Source of the DNA: Oscillospiraceae bacterium
Lineage (GTDB): Bacteria; Bacillota; Clostridia; Oscillospirales; Oscillospiraceae
Reading direction: 5' to 3'
Assembly (NCBI GenBank): GCA_017541825.1
Contig: JAFXYJ010000112.1
Span: 1 to 34,354, forward strand
Length of the DNA: 34,354 bases
Below the pieces are notes generated by a model. The model saw only the letters and a list, made by a program, of their open reading frames with translations. It was not told where the DNA came from and searched no databases. Each line of letters starts with the position of its first letter. The first letter of the stretch is position 1. Below, one piece after another: positions 21,229 to 29,200 of this stretch. The translations under genes were made by a program, and so were the position numbers.

Positions 21229-21927
21229 TCAGCCGCGATGGGAGAAGTTTTCGTCCCCGGTTTCGCGGAACCGCCGGAACAGCTGATAATACGGCATCAG
21301 CCACTCAAAGCTGTCAGCCAGGATCCGCGGCAGCTCCGGCGTGAACAGGTCGCCGCCGAAATCGAACTCCGCGCCGATGTGGACGTTTTTCTTGTTGTAC
21401 CAGGGATTGAGCAGCGCGCCCACGTCCGCTTTCGGCCGCTTGAAGTCCTCGCCGCCGAGGGCGAAAACACTCTGCCGCTCCAGCCGGCGGGCCAGCTTTT
21501 TCATCTCGTCGGGGTGCTCGGCGATGTATCGGCGATAGGCCGCCATCTCCGCGGCCGAGGCGGCCCAGAACCCCACGCCGTAACCGTAGCCGGCGCCGGA
21601 GACCTCGAACCAGAAGGCGGGGCCGTCGCTCCGCTCCGCGCCGCTCCAGATCGTGAACCACAGGTGGTCCTTGTAGGGGCCGCGGCCGAACAGCCGCCGG
21701 GCGTCCCGGTAAATGCGGGAGATGTGCAGCTGCAGCGGCAGGTCCGGATACCGGGCCTGCAGGAGATCCAGCGTCCCGCGTCCCAGCGCGTCGAAGGGCT
21801 CCTTCAAAACGCGCAGGAAACGCTCCTTGTTTTCGTTGAACCAGGGGCGCTCGTTGTGAAAGGCCAGGTCCCAGATGAATTCGCCGGTCTCCGGAGTGAA
21901 GCCGGAAAAAGAATCGCTTTTCGTCAT
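21229..21927 (-). CDS. DUF2461 (TIGR02453) family protein
   Basis: A 232-residue protein with the family hallmarks: FHNERPWFNENKERF at residues 23-37, LHISRIYRDARRLFGRGPYKDHLWF in the middle, PAFWFEVSGAGYGYGVGFW, and FKRPKADVGALLNPWYNKK. The family occurs widely and has no established biochemical role. The gene is convergent with the small plus-strand gene, only 2 bp apart, so one or both transcripts must overlap the other's end. Confidence 0.92.
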   Translation of the reverse strand: MTKSDSFSGFTPETGEFIWDLAFHNERPWFNENKERFLRVLKEPFDALGRGTLDLLQARYPDLPLQLHISRIYRDARRLFGRGPYKDHLWFTIWSGAERSDGPAFWFEVSGAGYGYGVGFWAASAAEMAAYRRYIAEHPDEMKKLARRLERQSVFALGGEDFKRPKADVGALLNPWYNKKNVHIGAEFDFGGDLFTPELPRILADSFEWLMPYYQLFRRFRETGDENFSHRG

Positions 21928-21948
21928 AGTATCCTCAAAAACACAGAC

Positions 21949-21990
21949 TGCGGCAGCCCCCCGGGCATGGCTGCCCGGGACGCTGCCGCA
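21949..21990 (-). terminator. Terminator-like hairpin after the aldolase gene
   Basis: Minus-strand TGCGGCAGC pairs with GCTGCCGCA with an inner CCCGGGCA/TGCCCGGG stem. A modest T run (GTGTTTTTG) follows about 9 nt later. It lies between the aldolase gene and the DUF2461 gene downstream. Confidence 0.65.
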
Positions 21991-22019
21991 GACGACCGCA
22001 AATACTCGCTGTGGACGCC

Positions 22020-22955
22020 TTACGCTTTCCCGTCGCAGCCGAGAACGTCGATGATCTTGTGGCGCACCATGGCCTTGATGGCGGCGCGGGCGGGCTTGAG
22101 ATAGGCGCGGGGATCGAAGTCCGCGGGATGCTCGTCAAAATACTCGCGGATCGTGGCCGTCATGGCCAGGCGCAGATCCGAGTCGATGTTGATCTTGCAC
22201 ACGGCGCGGCGGGCGGCCTCGCGGAGCATGTCCTCGGGCACGCCGATGGCCCCGGGCATGTTGCCGCCGTGGGCGTTGATGGCCTCGACGAACTCCTGGG
22301 GCACGCTGGAGGAGCCGTGGAGCACGATGGGGAAGCCGGGCAGACGGCGGGCGACCTCGTCCAGGATGTCGAAGCGAAGCTGGGGCTTGGTGCCGGGCTT
22401 GAACTTATAGGCGCCGTGGCTGGTGCCGATGGCGATGGCCAGCGAGTCGCAGCCCGTGCGGGTGACAAACTCCTCCACGTCCTCGGGACGGGTGTAGGAG
22501 CTGTCCTCGGCGGAGACGTTGACCTCGTCCTCCACGCCGGCGAGAGTGCCGAGCTCGGCCTCCACCACCACGCCGTGGTCGTGGGCGTATTCCACCACCT
22601 GCCGCGTCACGGCGATGTTGTCCTCGAAGGAGCGGCTGCTCGCATCGATCATGACGGAGGTGAAGCCGCCGTCGACACAGCTCTTGCACAGCTCGAAGCT
22701 GTCTCCGTGGTCCAGATGCAGGACGATGGGAAGGCCGGTCTCGATCTCGGCGGCCTCCACGAGCTTCATCAGATAGGTGTGGTTGGCGTAGGCGCGGGCG
22801 CCCTTGGACACCTGCAGGATGACCGGAGCCCTCAGCTCGGCCGCCGCCTCGGTGATGCCCTGGACGATCTCCATGTTGTTGACGTTGAAGGCGCCGATGG
22901 CGTAGCCCCCGTTGTAGGCCTTGGCAAACATCTCTTTGGTTGTGACAATAGGCAT
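22020..22955 (-). CDS. fba: Class II fructose-1,6-bisphosphate aldolase
   Basis: A zinc aldolase of glycolysis and gluconeogenesis that splits fructose-1,6-bisphosphate into dihydroxyacetone phosphate and glyceraldehyde-3-phosphate. Motifs: GAFNVNNMEIVQGI near the N-terminus, the catalytic Asp82 and zinc ligand His83 in VLHLDHGDS, VVVEAELGTLAGVEDE, AIAIGTSHGAYKF and IVLHGSSSVPQE, and CKINIDSDLRLAMTA. Length 311 matches the short Bacillus-type class. TATGGAGG precedes the start at 22955. It appears to be a single-gene unit. Confidence 0.97.
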   Translation of the reverse strand: MPIVTTKEMFAKAYNGGYAIGAFNVNNMEIVQGITEAAAELRAPVILQVSKGARAYANHTYLMKLVEAAEIETGLPIVLHLDHGDSFELCKSCVDGGFTSVMIDASSRSFEDNIAVTRQVVEYAHDHGVVVEAELGTLAGVEDEVNVSAEDSSYTRPEDVEEFVTRTGCDSLAIAIGTSHGAYKFKPGTKPQLRFDILDEVARRLPGFPIVLHGSSSVPQEFVEAINAHGGNMPGAIGVPEDMLREAARRAVCKINIDSDLRLAMTATIREYFDEHPADFDPRAYLKPARAAIKAMVRHKIIDVLGCDGKA

Positions 22956-23000
22956 GTCGATACCTCCATATATTGTGATAGGGTCATTCTTCTACTGCCG

Positions 23001-23029
23001 AATATATCATTTTTCCGGCCTCCCGTCTA
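23001..23029 (-). promoter_or_regulatory. Possible fba promoter
   Basis: Minus-strand TAGACG (23029-23024), 17-nt spacer and TATATT (23006-23001). The -10 is good and the -35 matches at four of six positions. Confidence 0.45.
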
Positions 23030-23135
23030 TAGCAAAAGCCCGATTTTTGCCCCGATCTTCCGTCACACCTTATTAAATTTGTATATTCTCCCAAAATTGA
23101 TCCGCCGCAGAGGGAAAGACTCCGCAAATTCTCCA

Positions 23136-23165
23136 TTGACGCTGCGGCATTTTGCGTGATATTAT
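23136..23165 (+). promoter_or_regulatory. Promoter of the branched-chain amino acid transport operon
   Basis: TTGACG (23136-23141), 18-nt spacer and TATTAT (23160-23165). It leaves a leader of about 265 nt before the first transporter gene, which contains several short inverted repeats, for example GCCGTC/GACGGC near 23230-23250 followed by TCTTTT, and CATCGC/GGCGATG near 23290. Confidence 0.65.
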
Positions 23166-23193
23166 GAGAAAAATCTTGTTTGGAGACACGCAA

Positions 23194-23277
23194 ATGGGTC
23201 CGTTTTCTTCTTATGCGTACAGCGCCTGCGCCGTCTGCGGCGACGGCTCTTTTGCTGCGGGATCCGTCTGTGTCTGA
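23194..23277 (+). CDS. Possible 27-residue leader peptide in the liv leader
   Basis: A frame with GGAG 8 nt before its ATG runs 27 codons to TGA at 23277. It is rich in Ser, Ala, Cys and Val (it ends AGSVCV) but has no Leu or Ile, so it is not an obvious branched-chain attenuator. A hairpin with a short T run lies inside it. It may be an upstream regulatory frame or chance. Confidence 0.3.
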   Translation: MGPFSSYAYSACAVCGDGSFAAGSVCV

Positions 23278-23436
23278 ATGGTTTCGGGGCATCGCTGCGG
23301 CGATGTCCGTTGCTTTTTCGTCGGAATGCCCATTGCCTTCCGCATGGGGCAGAAACGTGTGGTAAATAAACCTGTCTTCCCCTGCCGGGAAAAGTCGGGC
23401 TTTATTTTAAATCTGAGAAAAGAGGAGAAAACAAAC

Positions 23437-24669
23437 ATGAAAAAGACCATTTGCATCCTGCTGGCGGTCGTCATGGTGATCGGCATGCTCGCCGGCTGCG
23501 GTTCTTCCAAGACCGAGACCGCCCAGAGCGCTCCCGCCGGTTCCTCCGACGCCCCCGCTGCCGCCGCTGCCAGTGACACCGCCTCCGCCGGGAGCGAGGC
23601 GCCTGCCGCTCCGCTCAAGATCGCCGTTATCGGCCCCTTCACCGGCGCCGCGGCCCTCTACGGCAACGCCTGCCGCTACGGCGCTCAGGTCGCCGCCGAC
23701 GAGATCAACGCTCTGGGCGGCATGCAGATCGAGCTGCTGTGCGAGGACGACGAGCACGATCCCGAGAAGTCCGTCAACGCTTACAACACCGTTCTTGACC
23801 AGGGCGCGCAGATGATCGCCGGCACCACCACCACCAGCCCCTGCCTGGCCGTCAGTGCCCAGGCCTTTGAGGACCGCGTGTTCATGCTGACCCCCTCCGC
23901 CTCCTCCAACAAGGTCCCCGAGGGCAAGGACAACATGTATCAGGTCTGCTTTGAGGACCCCGCCATGGGCGTGTTCTCCGCGCAGATCATCGCTGAGAAC
24001 GCCCTCGGCACCAAGGTCGCGGTGATCTACAACAACGCCGACGACTACTCCACCGGTATTTACCAGAACTTCAAGACCAAGAGCGCCGAGCTGGGCCTGG
24101 AGATCGTCTCTGAGACCACCTTCACCGACGACACCACCGATTTCAGCGTCCAGGTCGCCGCGGCCAAGGACGCCGGCGCCGATCTGGTGTTCCTGCCCAT
24201 CTACTACACCCCCGCTTCCATGATCCTGCAGACCGCCAAGACGATGGACTACGCTCCCATCTTCTTCGGCGTGGACGGCATGGACGGCATTCTGGACATG
24301 GAGGGCTTCGACGCCTCTCTGGCCGAGGGCGTCATCCTGCTGACCCCCTTCTCCGCGTTCTCCGAGGACGCGCGCACGGTGGACTTCGTGGCCAAGTACC
24401 AGGCCGCGGATCCCAGCGGCTCCGCCCCCAATCAGTTCGCCGCTGACGCCTATGACGCCATCTACGCGCTTTACAACGCCAGCGTGGCCGCCGGCATCAC
24501 CGGCGACACCCCCTATGACGAGGCCTGCGAGCTGCTCATCGCGCAGTTTGCGACGCTGCAGTACAGCGGTCTGACCGGCGAAATGACCTGGACCAGCGAC
24601 GGCCGCGTCAGCAAGATGCCCGCCGCCTACGTGATCAAAGACGGCTCCTACGTCGCCTTCGGCGAGTAA
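23437..24669 (+). CDS. Branched-chain amino acid ABC transporter substrate-binding lipoprotein (LivJ/LivK-like)
   Basis: A 410-residue lipoprotein: MKKTICILLAVVMVIGMLAG then Cys21 in the lipobox. A Ser/Ala-rich linker (about residues 24-55) joins it to a type I periplasmic-binding fold: IAVIGPFTGAAALYGNACRYGAQVAADEINALGG, then EDDEHDPEKSVNAYN and IAGTTTTSPCLAVSAQA. It captures leucine, isoleucine, valine or related ligands outside the membrane. The start at 23437 has AGAGGAG at 9 nt; the frame stays open further upstream but without a site. It is the first gene of a five-gene operon and is separated from the permease by two hairpins, often linked to higher binding-protein expression. Confidence 0.95.
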   Translation: MKKTICILLAVVMVIGMLAGCGSSKTETAQSAPAGSSDAPAAAAASDTASAGSEAPAAPLKIAVIGPFTGAAALYGNACRYGAQVAADEINALGGMQIELLCEDDEHDPEKSVNAYNTVLDQGAQMIAGTTTTSPCLAVSAQAFEDRVFMLTPSASSNKVPEGKDNMYQVCFEDPAMGVFSAQIIAENALGTKVAVIYNNADDYSTGIYQNFKTKSAELGLEIVSETTFTDDTTDFSVQVAAAKDAGADLVFLPIYYTPASMILQTAKTMDYAPIFFGVDGMDGILDMEGFDASLAEGVILLTPFSAFSEDARTVDFVAKYQAADPSGSAPNQFAADAYDAIYALYNASVAAGITGDTPYDEACELLIAQFATLQYSGLTGEMTWTSDGRVSKMPAAYVIKDGSYVAFGE

Positions 24670-24681
24670 TATTTCCTGTTT

Positions 24682-24772
24682 CCCGGCTCCGGGCTTTTCC
24701 CGGAGCCGGGCCGTCGAAAATACCGCTACAAGGGAAATGAACGATTGTCGGCAGCCCATGCCGGCAATCGTT
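24682..24772 (+). other. Two intercistronic hairpins between the binding protein and permease genes
   Basis: CCCGGCTCCGGG pairs with CCCGGAGCCGGG (24682-24710, 12 bp, 5-nt loop), and AACGATTGTCGGC pairs with GCCGGCAATCGTT (24740-24772, one G-T). Neither has a long T run. They probably stabilise the upstream mRNA or partly terminate, giving more binding protein than permease. Confidence 0.7.
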
Positions 24773-24808
24773 GATTGCCTTTATTCCACATAAAAGGAGT
24801 TGATCTCA

Positions 24809-25693
24809 ATGGTGTCATTTTTGCGCTTTCTGATCAACGGAATCAGCCTGGGCAGCGTTTACGCGATCATTGCGCTGGGTTATACGATGGTTTACGGCAT
24901 TGCAAAAATGCTCAACTTCGCTCACGGCGACATCATCATGGTCGGCGCCTATATCTCCTTCTGCGCAATCTCTTATCTGGATCTGCCGCCGCTGTTGGCG
25001 GTGCTGCTGGCCATGGCCGTATGCACCGCGCTGGGCATTGTGATCGAGGGCCTGGCCTATAAGCCTCTGCGCCAGGCGCCGAAGCTGGCGGTGCTGATCA
25101 CCGCCATCGGCGTCAGTTACTTTCTGCAGAACTCCGCGCTGCTGATCTGGAGCTCCAACCCGAAGGTCTTCCCCTCCATTTTCGGTTCCAGCGCTCTGCA
25201 GCTCTTCGGCGGCGCCCTGTCCATCACCAGCGAGGCGATCGTCACTATCTGCGCAAACATCGTCATTATGATCGCGCTGACGCTCTTCACCAGCCGGACA
25301 AAAACGGGCAAGGCCATGCGCGCCGTCTCCGAAGACAAGGGCGCCGCGCAGCTCATGGGCATCGACGTCAACCGGACCATTTCTCTGACTTTTGCCATCG
25401 GTTCCGCTTTGGCGGCCGTCGCCGGCGTACTGCTGTGCTCCACCTATCACACGCTCATGCCCACCACCGGCTCCATGCCCGGCATCAAGGCCTTCACCGC
25501 CGCAGTGTTCGGCGGCATCGGCTCGATCCCCGGCGCCATGATCGGCGGTCTGCTGCTGGGCGTCATCGAGATTCTCGGAAAAGCGTATATTTCCACGGAG
25601 CTGGGCGACGCGCTGGTGTTCGGCGTGCTGATCATCGTGCTCCTGTTCAAGCCCGCGGGGCTGCTGGGCAAGCCCGTCAGTGAAAAGGTCTGA
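24809..25693 (+). CDS. livH: Branched-chain amino acid ABC permease LivH
   Basis: A 294-residue integral membrane protein with about eight segments. Typical parts: LINGISLGSVYAIIALGYTMVYGIAKMLNFAHGD at the N-terminus, the EAA-like loop RAVSEDKGAAQLMGIDVNRTISLTF near the middle, and GIKAFTAAVFGGIGSIPGAMIGGLLLG. The ATG at 24809 is preferred because AGGAG lies 9 nt upstream; a TTG 9 bp earlier is in frame. It works with LivM, LivG, LivF and the binding protein. Confidence 0.96.
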   Translation: MVSFLRFLINGISLGSVYAIIALGYTMVYGIAKMLNFAHGDIIMVGAYISFCAISYLDLPPLLAVLLAMAVCTALGIVIEGLAYKPLRQAPKLAVLITAIGVSYFLQNSALLIWSSNPKVFPSIFGSSALQLFGGALSITSEAIVTICANIVIMIALTLFTSRTKTGKAMRAVSEDKGAAQLMGIDVNRTISLTFAIGSALAAVAGVLLCSTYHTLMPTTGSMPGIKAFTAAVFGGIGSIPGAMIGGLLLGVIEILGKAYISTELGDALVFGVLIIVLLFKPAGLLGKPVSEKV

Positions 25694-25703
25694 GGGAAAA
25701 GCC

Positions 25704-26744
25704 ATGAAACTGAAAAAAAGCACACTTCAGAATCTGATTACCTACGCGATCGTGATCGCCGCCTTCGCGGTCTGTCAGGCGATGATCTCCTCCGGTTCCA
25801 TGTCCCGGGCGCTGCGGGGGCAGATGATCCCCATCTGCGTGTATATCGTTATGGCTGTCTCGCTGAATCTCGTCGTGGGCATTTCCGGCGAGCTCAGTCT
25901 CGGTCACGCCGGATTCATGAGCATCGGCGCTTTTACCGGCGCCATCGTGTCTGCCTGGCTCCTCGGCGCCGTGCAGATGGAAAACGCCCTTCTCCGGCTG
26001 CTGATCGCCATGCTGGCCGGCGGGGTCCTGGCCGGGGTCGCCGGATTCCTTATCGGCATCCCGGTGCTTCGGCTCCGCGGCGACTACCTTGCCATCGTGA
26101 CGCTGGCCTTCGGCGAGATCATCCGGAATATCCTCAACTGCCTGTATTTTTCTTTGGAGGGGAAACGACTGTACGTCTCCTTCAACAATCCGAGCATTCC
26201 CGGCAAGATTCTGGTGAACGGCCCGGCCGGCGCCACAGGCATCGTGAAGATCGCCAGCTTTCCGGTGGGCTTTGCACTGATCCTTTTCACGCTGATCGTC
26301 GTGCTCAATCTGATCGACAGCCGGACCGGCCGCGCCATCATGGCCAGCCGTGACAACCGGATCGCCGCCGAGAGCATGGGGATCTCCGTGACGAAATACA
26401 AAATGATCGCCTTCGTCACGGCCGCCGTCCTGGCCGGAATGGCCGGAGCGCTCTACGGCCTGAATTTCTCCACGGTGGCCGCTTCCAAGTTCAAATTCGA
26501 CACCTCCATTCTGGTGCTGGTATTTGTGGTCCTGGGCGGGATCGGCAACATCCGGGGCTCGATCATCGCCGCGGCGCTGCTGACCGTTCTGCCGGAGCTC
26601 CTGCGCGCGTTCAGCGATTATCGGATGCTGGTTTACGCCATCGTGCTGATCCTGGTCATGCTCGCCACCAACAACGAGCACCTCAGCACGCTGCTCGGCA
26701 AGCTCATGCCCGGAAAGAAAAAGGGGGAAGAGGTCAATGGCTGA
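25704..26744 (+). CDS. livM: Branched-chain amino acid ABC permease LivM
   Basis: A 346-residue permease with about nine membrane segments. Characteristic stretches are LNLVVGISGELSLGHAGFMSIGAF, RLRGDYLAIVTLAFGEIIRNILN, SRDNRIAAESMGISVTKYKMIAFVT (EAA loop) and VLVFVVLGGIGNIRGSIIAAALL. The start at 25704 has GAGGG at 7 nt. It follows livH by 10 bp and overlaps livG by 8 bp. Confidence 0.96.
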   Translation: MKLKKSTLQNLITYAIVIAAFAVCQAMISSGSMSRALRGQMIPICVYIVMAVSLNLVVGISGELSLGHAGFMSIGAFTGAIVSAWLLGAVQMENALLRLLIAMLAGGVLAGVAGFLIGIPVLRLRGDYLAIVTLAFGEIIRNILNCLYFSLEGKRLYVSFNNPSIPGKILVNGPAGATGIVKIASFPVGFALILFTLIVVLNLIDSRTGRAIMASRDNRIAAESMGISVTKYKMIAFVTAAVLAGMAGALYGLNFSTVAASKFKFDTSILVLVFVVLGGIGNIRGSIIAAALLTVLPELLRAFSDYRMLVYAIVLILVMLATNNEHLSTLLGKLMPGKKKGEEVNG

Positions 26745-27585
26745 GAAATTCGTCAAGGGCAAAATGGTCCCCCTGCCCACCTCGGCGATCATTCCCGAGC
26801 GCGATCTGGACAAGGCGCCGATCCTTGAATGCCGCCATCTGGGCATCGACTTCGGCGGTCTGAAGGCCGTGGACGACTTCAACCTGATCATCGGCCGCAC
26901 CGAGATCGCCGGCCTCATCGGCCCCAACGGCGCGGGCAAGACCACGGTGTTCAACCTGCTGACCAAGGTGTATCAGCCCACCCGCGGCATCATCATGCTC
27001 GACGGCTACGACACCGCCGGCAAGACTACGGAGCAGATCAACCGCATGGGCATCGCCCGGACCTTCCAGAACATCCGCCTGTTCGACAACCTGTCCGTAG
27101 AGGACAACGTCAAGATCGGCCTGCATAATCAAGAGCCCTACTCCGTCGCCACCGGCATCCTGCGTCTTCCCAAATACTGGCGGCAGGAAAAGGCCGCCCA
27201 CGAACGCGCGCTGGAGCTGCTGAGCATTTTCGATATGCAGGATCTGGCCGACAGCCGTGCCGGTTCCCTCCCCTACGGCGCCCAGCGCCGTCTGGAGATC
27301 GTCCGCGCGCTGGCCACCAATCCCTCCCTGCTGCTGCTCGACGAGCCGGCCGCGGGCATGAACCCCTCGGAGACAGAGGAGCTCATGGAGCATATTGTCA
27401 GGATCCGGGACACCTTCCAGATCGCCGTGCTGCTCATCGAGCACGACATGCGCCTGGTCATGGGCATCTGCGAGGGCATCTGCGTGCTCAACTTCGGCCG
27501 GATCATCGCAAAGGGCACCAGTGAGGAGATCCAGGCCAATCCCGTCGTCATCGAGGCCTACCTCGGCCGGAAAAAGGAGGGCTGA
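26737..27585 (+). CDS. livG: Branched-chain amino acid ABC transporter ATPase LivG
   Basis: A 282-residue ATPase: Walker A GPNGAGKT, Q-loop region ARTFQNIRLFDNLSVEDNV, signature LPYGAQRRLEI, Walker B LLLLDEPAAGMN, switch His in LIEHDM. A 30-residue N-terminal extension (FVKGKMVPLPTSAIIPERDLD) precedes the usual start of the fold. The C-terminal segment, ending VIEAYLGRKKEG, is typical of LivG. GGGGGAAGAGG precedes the ATG. Confidence 0.96.
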   Translation: MAEKFVKGKMVPLPTSAIIPERDLDKAPILECRHLGIDFGGLKAVDDFNLIIGRTEIAGLIGPNGAGKTTVFNLLTKVYQPTRGIIMLDGYDTAGKTTEQINRMGIARTFQNIRLFDNLSVEDNVKIGLHNQEPYSVATGILRLPKYWRQEKAAHERALELLSIFDMQDLADSRAGSLPYGAQRRLEIVRALATNPSLLLLDEPAAGMNPSETEELMEHIVRIRDTFQIAVLLIEHDMRLVMGICEGICVLNFGRIIAKGTSEEIQANPVVIEAYLGRKKEG

Positions 27586-27588
27586 GCC

Positions 27589-28293
27589 GTGCTGCTGGAA
27601 GTGGAAAACATCAACGTGTATTACGGCGCGATCCACGCCATCAAGGGCATCTCCTTCCATGTGGACGAGGGCGAGATCGTCACGCTCATCGGCGCCAACG
27701 GCGCGGGCAAATCCACCTCGCTCAACACCATCGCCGGACTGCTGCGCAGCAAGACCGGAGACGTGAAGTTCCGGGGGCGGAGCATCGCCCACACGCCCGC
27801 GCACAGGGTGGTCAAGGAGGGGCTGGCGCTGGTCCCCGAGGGCCGGCGGGTCTTTACCCAACTCACCGTTGAGGAAAACCTGGAAATGGGCGCCTATACC
27901 CGCGACAACAGTGAGATCGCCGGGTCGCTCGAGCAGGTCTACGAGCTCTTTCCCCGCCTGAAGGAGCGGCAGCGTCAGGTGGCGGGCACGCTCTCCGGCG
28001 GCGAGCAGCAGATGCTGGCCATGGGACGGGCGCTGATGTCCAAGCCCGCGCTGATGATGCTTGACGAGCCCTCCATGGGGCTGGCGCCGATCCTGGTGGA
28101 GCAGGTCTTTGAGATCATCTCCTCTCTGCACAGGGCCGGGACCACGATCCTGCTCGTGGAGCAGAACGCCCAGATGGCCCTGTCCGTCGCAGACCGGGCC
28201 TATGTGCTCGAGAACGGGCTCATCACCCTCTCCGGCACCGGCGAGGAGCTGATCCGCAGCGAAAAGGTGCAGAAGGCTTACCTCGGCGGATGA
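27589..28293 (+). CDS. livF: Branched-chain amino acid ABC transporter ATPase LivF
   Basis: A 234-residue ATPase starting with GTG, 3 bp after livG. Walker A GANGAGKST, the EGRRVFTQLTVEENLEMGAY region, signature LSGGEQQM, Walker B LMMLDEPSMGLAP, and the switch His replaced by Gln (LVEQNA), which is normal in LivF. It ends the operon, followed at once by a terminator. Confidence 0.96.
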   Translation: MLLEVENINVYYGAIHAIKGISFHVDEGEIVTLIGANGAGKSTSLNTIAGLLRSKTGDVKFRGRSIAHTPAHRVVKEGLALVPEGRRVFTQLTVEENLEMGAYTRDNSEIAGSLEQVYELFPRLKERQRQVAGTLSGGEQQMLAMGRALMSKPALMMLDEPSMGLAPILVEQVFEIISSLHRAGTTILLVEQNAQMALSVADRAYVLENGLITLSGTGEELIRSEKVQKAYLGG

Positions 28294-28312
28294 TCCGTCC
28301 CGCAACCGATCC

Positions 28313-28338
28313 AACGGACTGCTTTCCGGCAGTCCGTT
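28313..28338 (+). terminator. Terminator of the liv operon
   Basis: AACGGACTGC pairs with GCAGTCCGTT around TTTCCG, followed by a T run to 28343. Confidence 0.93.
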
Positions 28339-28358
28339 TTTTTATTTGAAGAAAGGTG

Positions 28359-28414
28359 TTGACATGATGCGCGCATCATGTGTAATATAATATCTAATAT
28401 TACTTATTAGATAT
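28359..28414 (+). promoter_or_regulatory. Promoter with two palindromic operators upstream of the SGNH hydrolase gene
   Basis: TTGACA (28359-28364) is followed by 18 nt and TAATAT (28383-28388); TATAAT at 28386 gives a longer spacer. A perfect 20-bp palindrome, ACATGATGCG plus its reverse complement (28362-28381), fills the spacer. A second inverted repeat ATATCTAATA-N5-TATTAGATAT (28390-28414) covers the expected transcription start. The two have different sequences, so two regulators may act. Confidence 0.75.
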
Positions 28415-28428
28415 GGAGGCGAAGCGTT

Positions 28429-29112
28429 GTGGAAATCACGGTATACGGCGACTCTATTCTGAAGGGTGTTCTTCTGGAGGACAGAAGATACGTTGTGAAT
28501 CATGAGTGGGAGCGGCGGTTTGCCTCACGGTTCGGCTGTACGATCAACAACCGCTCCCGGTTCGGCTGCACGATACGGAAAGCGATGGCCGTGATCCGTC
28601 ACGACGCGGAGGTCTCCCCGGCACCCGGAGAGCCTGCCGTGCTGGAGCTGGGCGGGAACGACTGCGATCACGACTGGGCCGCGATCGCCGTCGATCCGGA
28701 TGGCGAGCATGCGCCGAAGACTTCGCCGGAGCAGTTTTTCGAGCTATATCGGGAGGCGATCGGCCTTGTTCGCCGGGGCGGGCGGATTCCTGTGGTTCTG
28801 ACGCTGCCGCCGATCCACTCGGAGAATTATCTGCGTTTTGTCTGCCGAGGGGGGCTGAGCCGGGAGAACATCCGGCGCTGGCTCGGCGACACGCAGCGCA
28901 TCGCCCGCTGGCAGGAGAGCTACTCCGATCTGGCCGCCGAGGCCGCCGAGGCGGAGGGCGCGCCGCTCATCGACCTGCGCTCCGCCTTCCCGCGGGAGCA
29001 GGAGCTCATCCTCCCCCTGGTCGGCGAGGACGGCATCCATCCTTCCCGTCTGGGCCAATGGCTGATCTACCGCACGCTCTCGGCAAACGCCGGGGTGCCC
29101 GCCGCGGGCTGA
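28429..29112 (+). CDS. SGNH/GDSL family hydrolase
   Basis: A 227-residue esterase-like protein. Block I YGDSI with nucleophile Ser9, block III GGNDCD with Asn77, and block V DGIHPSRLG with Asp201 and His204 complete the triad. No signal peptide is present, so it acts in the cytosol. The substrate is unknown; acyl or acetyl esters are usual for the family. The start is GTG at 28429, with GGAGG 9 nt upstream. The repeated phrase SRFGCTI (33-39 and 43-49) comes from two similar 17-bp DNA stretches. The gene stands alone between two terminators and has a heavily structured promoter. Confidence 0.92.
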   Translation: MEITVYGDSILKGVLLEDRRYVVNHEWERRFASRFGCTINNRSRFGCTIRKAMAVIRHDAEVSPAPGEPAVLELGGNDCDHDWAAIAVDPDGEHAPKTSPEQFFELYREAIGLVRRGGRIPVVLTLPPIHSENYLRFVCRGGLSRENIRRWLGDTQRIARWQESYSDLAAEAAEAEGAPLIDLRSAFPREQELILPLVGEDGIHPSRLGQWLIYRTLSANAGVPAAG

Positions 29113-29120
29113 AAATAAAA

Positions 29121-29144
29121 AGCAGCCGGTTGGGACCGGTTGCT
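29121..29144 (+). terminator. Terminator of the SGNH hydrolase gene
   Basis: AGCAGCCGGT pairs with ACCGGTTGCT (one G-T) around TGGG, followed by a run of T to 29149. Confidence 0.9.
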
Positions 29145-29200
29145 TTTTTCTGCGTTTTCTGGTAATCTGTGATCGATACCTCACAAGGAGGGATCCGAGG

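Noticed and set aside
23278..23436. Open frame extending the binding-protein gene 53 codons upstream
   Set aside because: The lipoprotein signal at 23437 with AGAGGAG upstream is the clear start; an extension would bury the signal peptide.
26734..28314. Minus-strand frame of over 500 codons opposite livG and livF
   Set aside because: Antisense shadow; both ATPases on the plus strand have all expected motifs.
28533..28580. Internal duplication (SRFGCTI twice) in the SGNH hydrolase as a recent tandem repeat
   Set aside because: The second copy matches the usual family pattern, and the first is likely a chance resemblance; the copies differ at synonymous sites.
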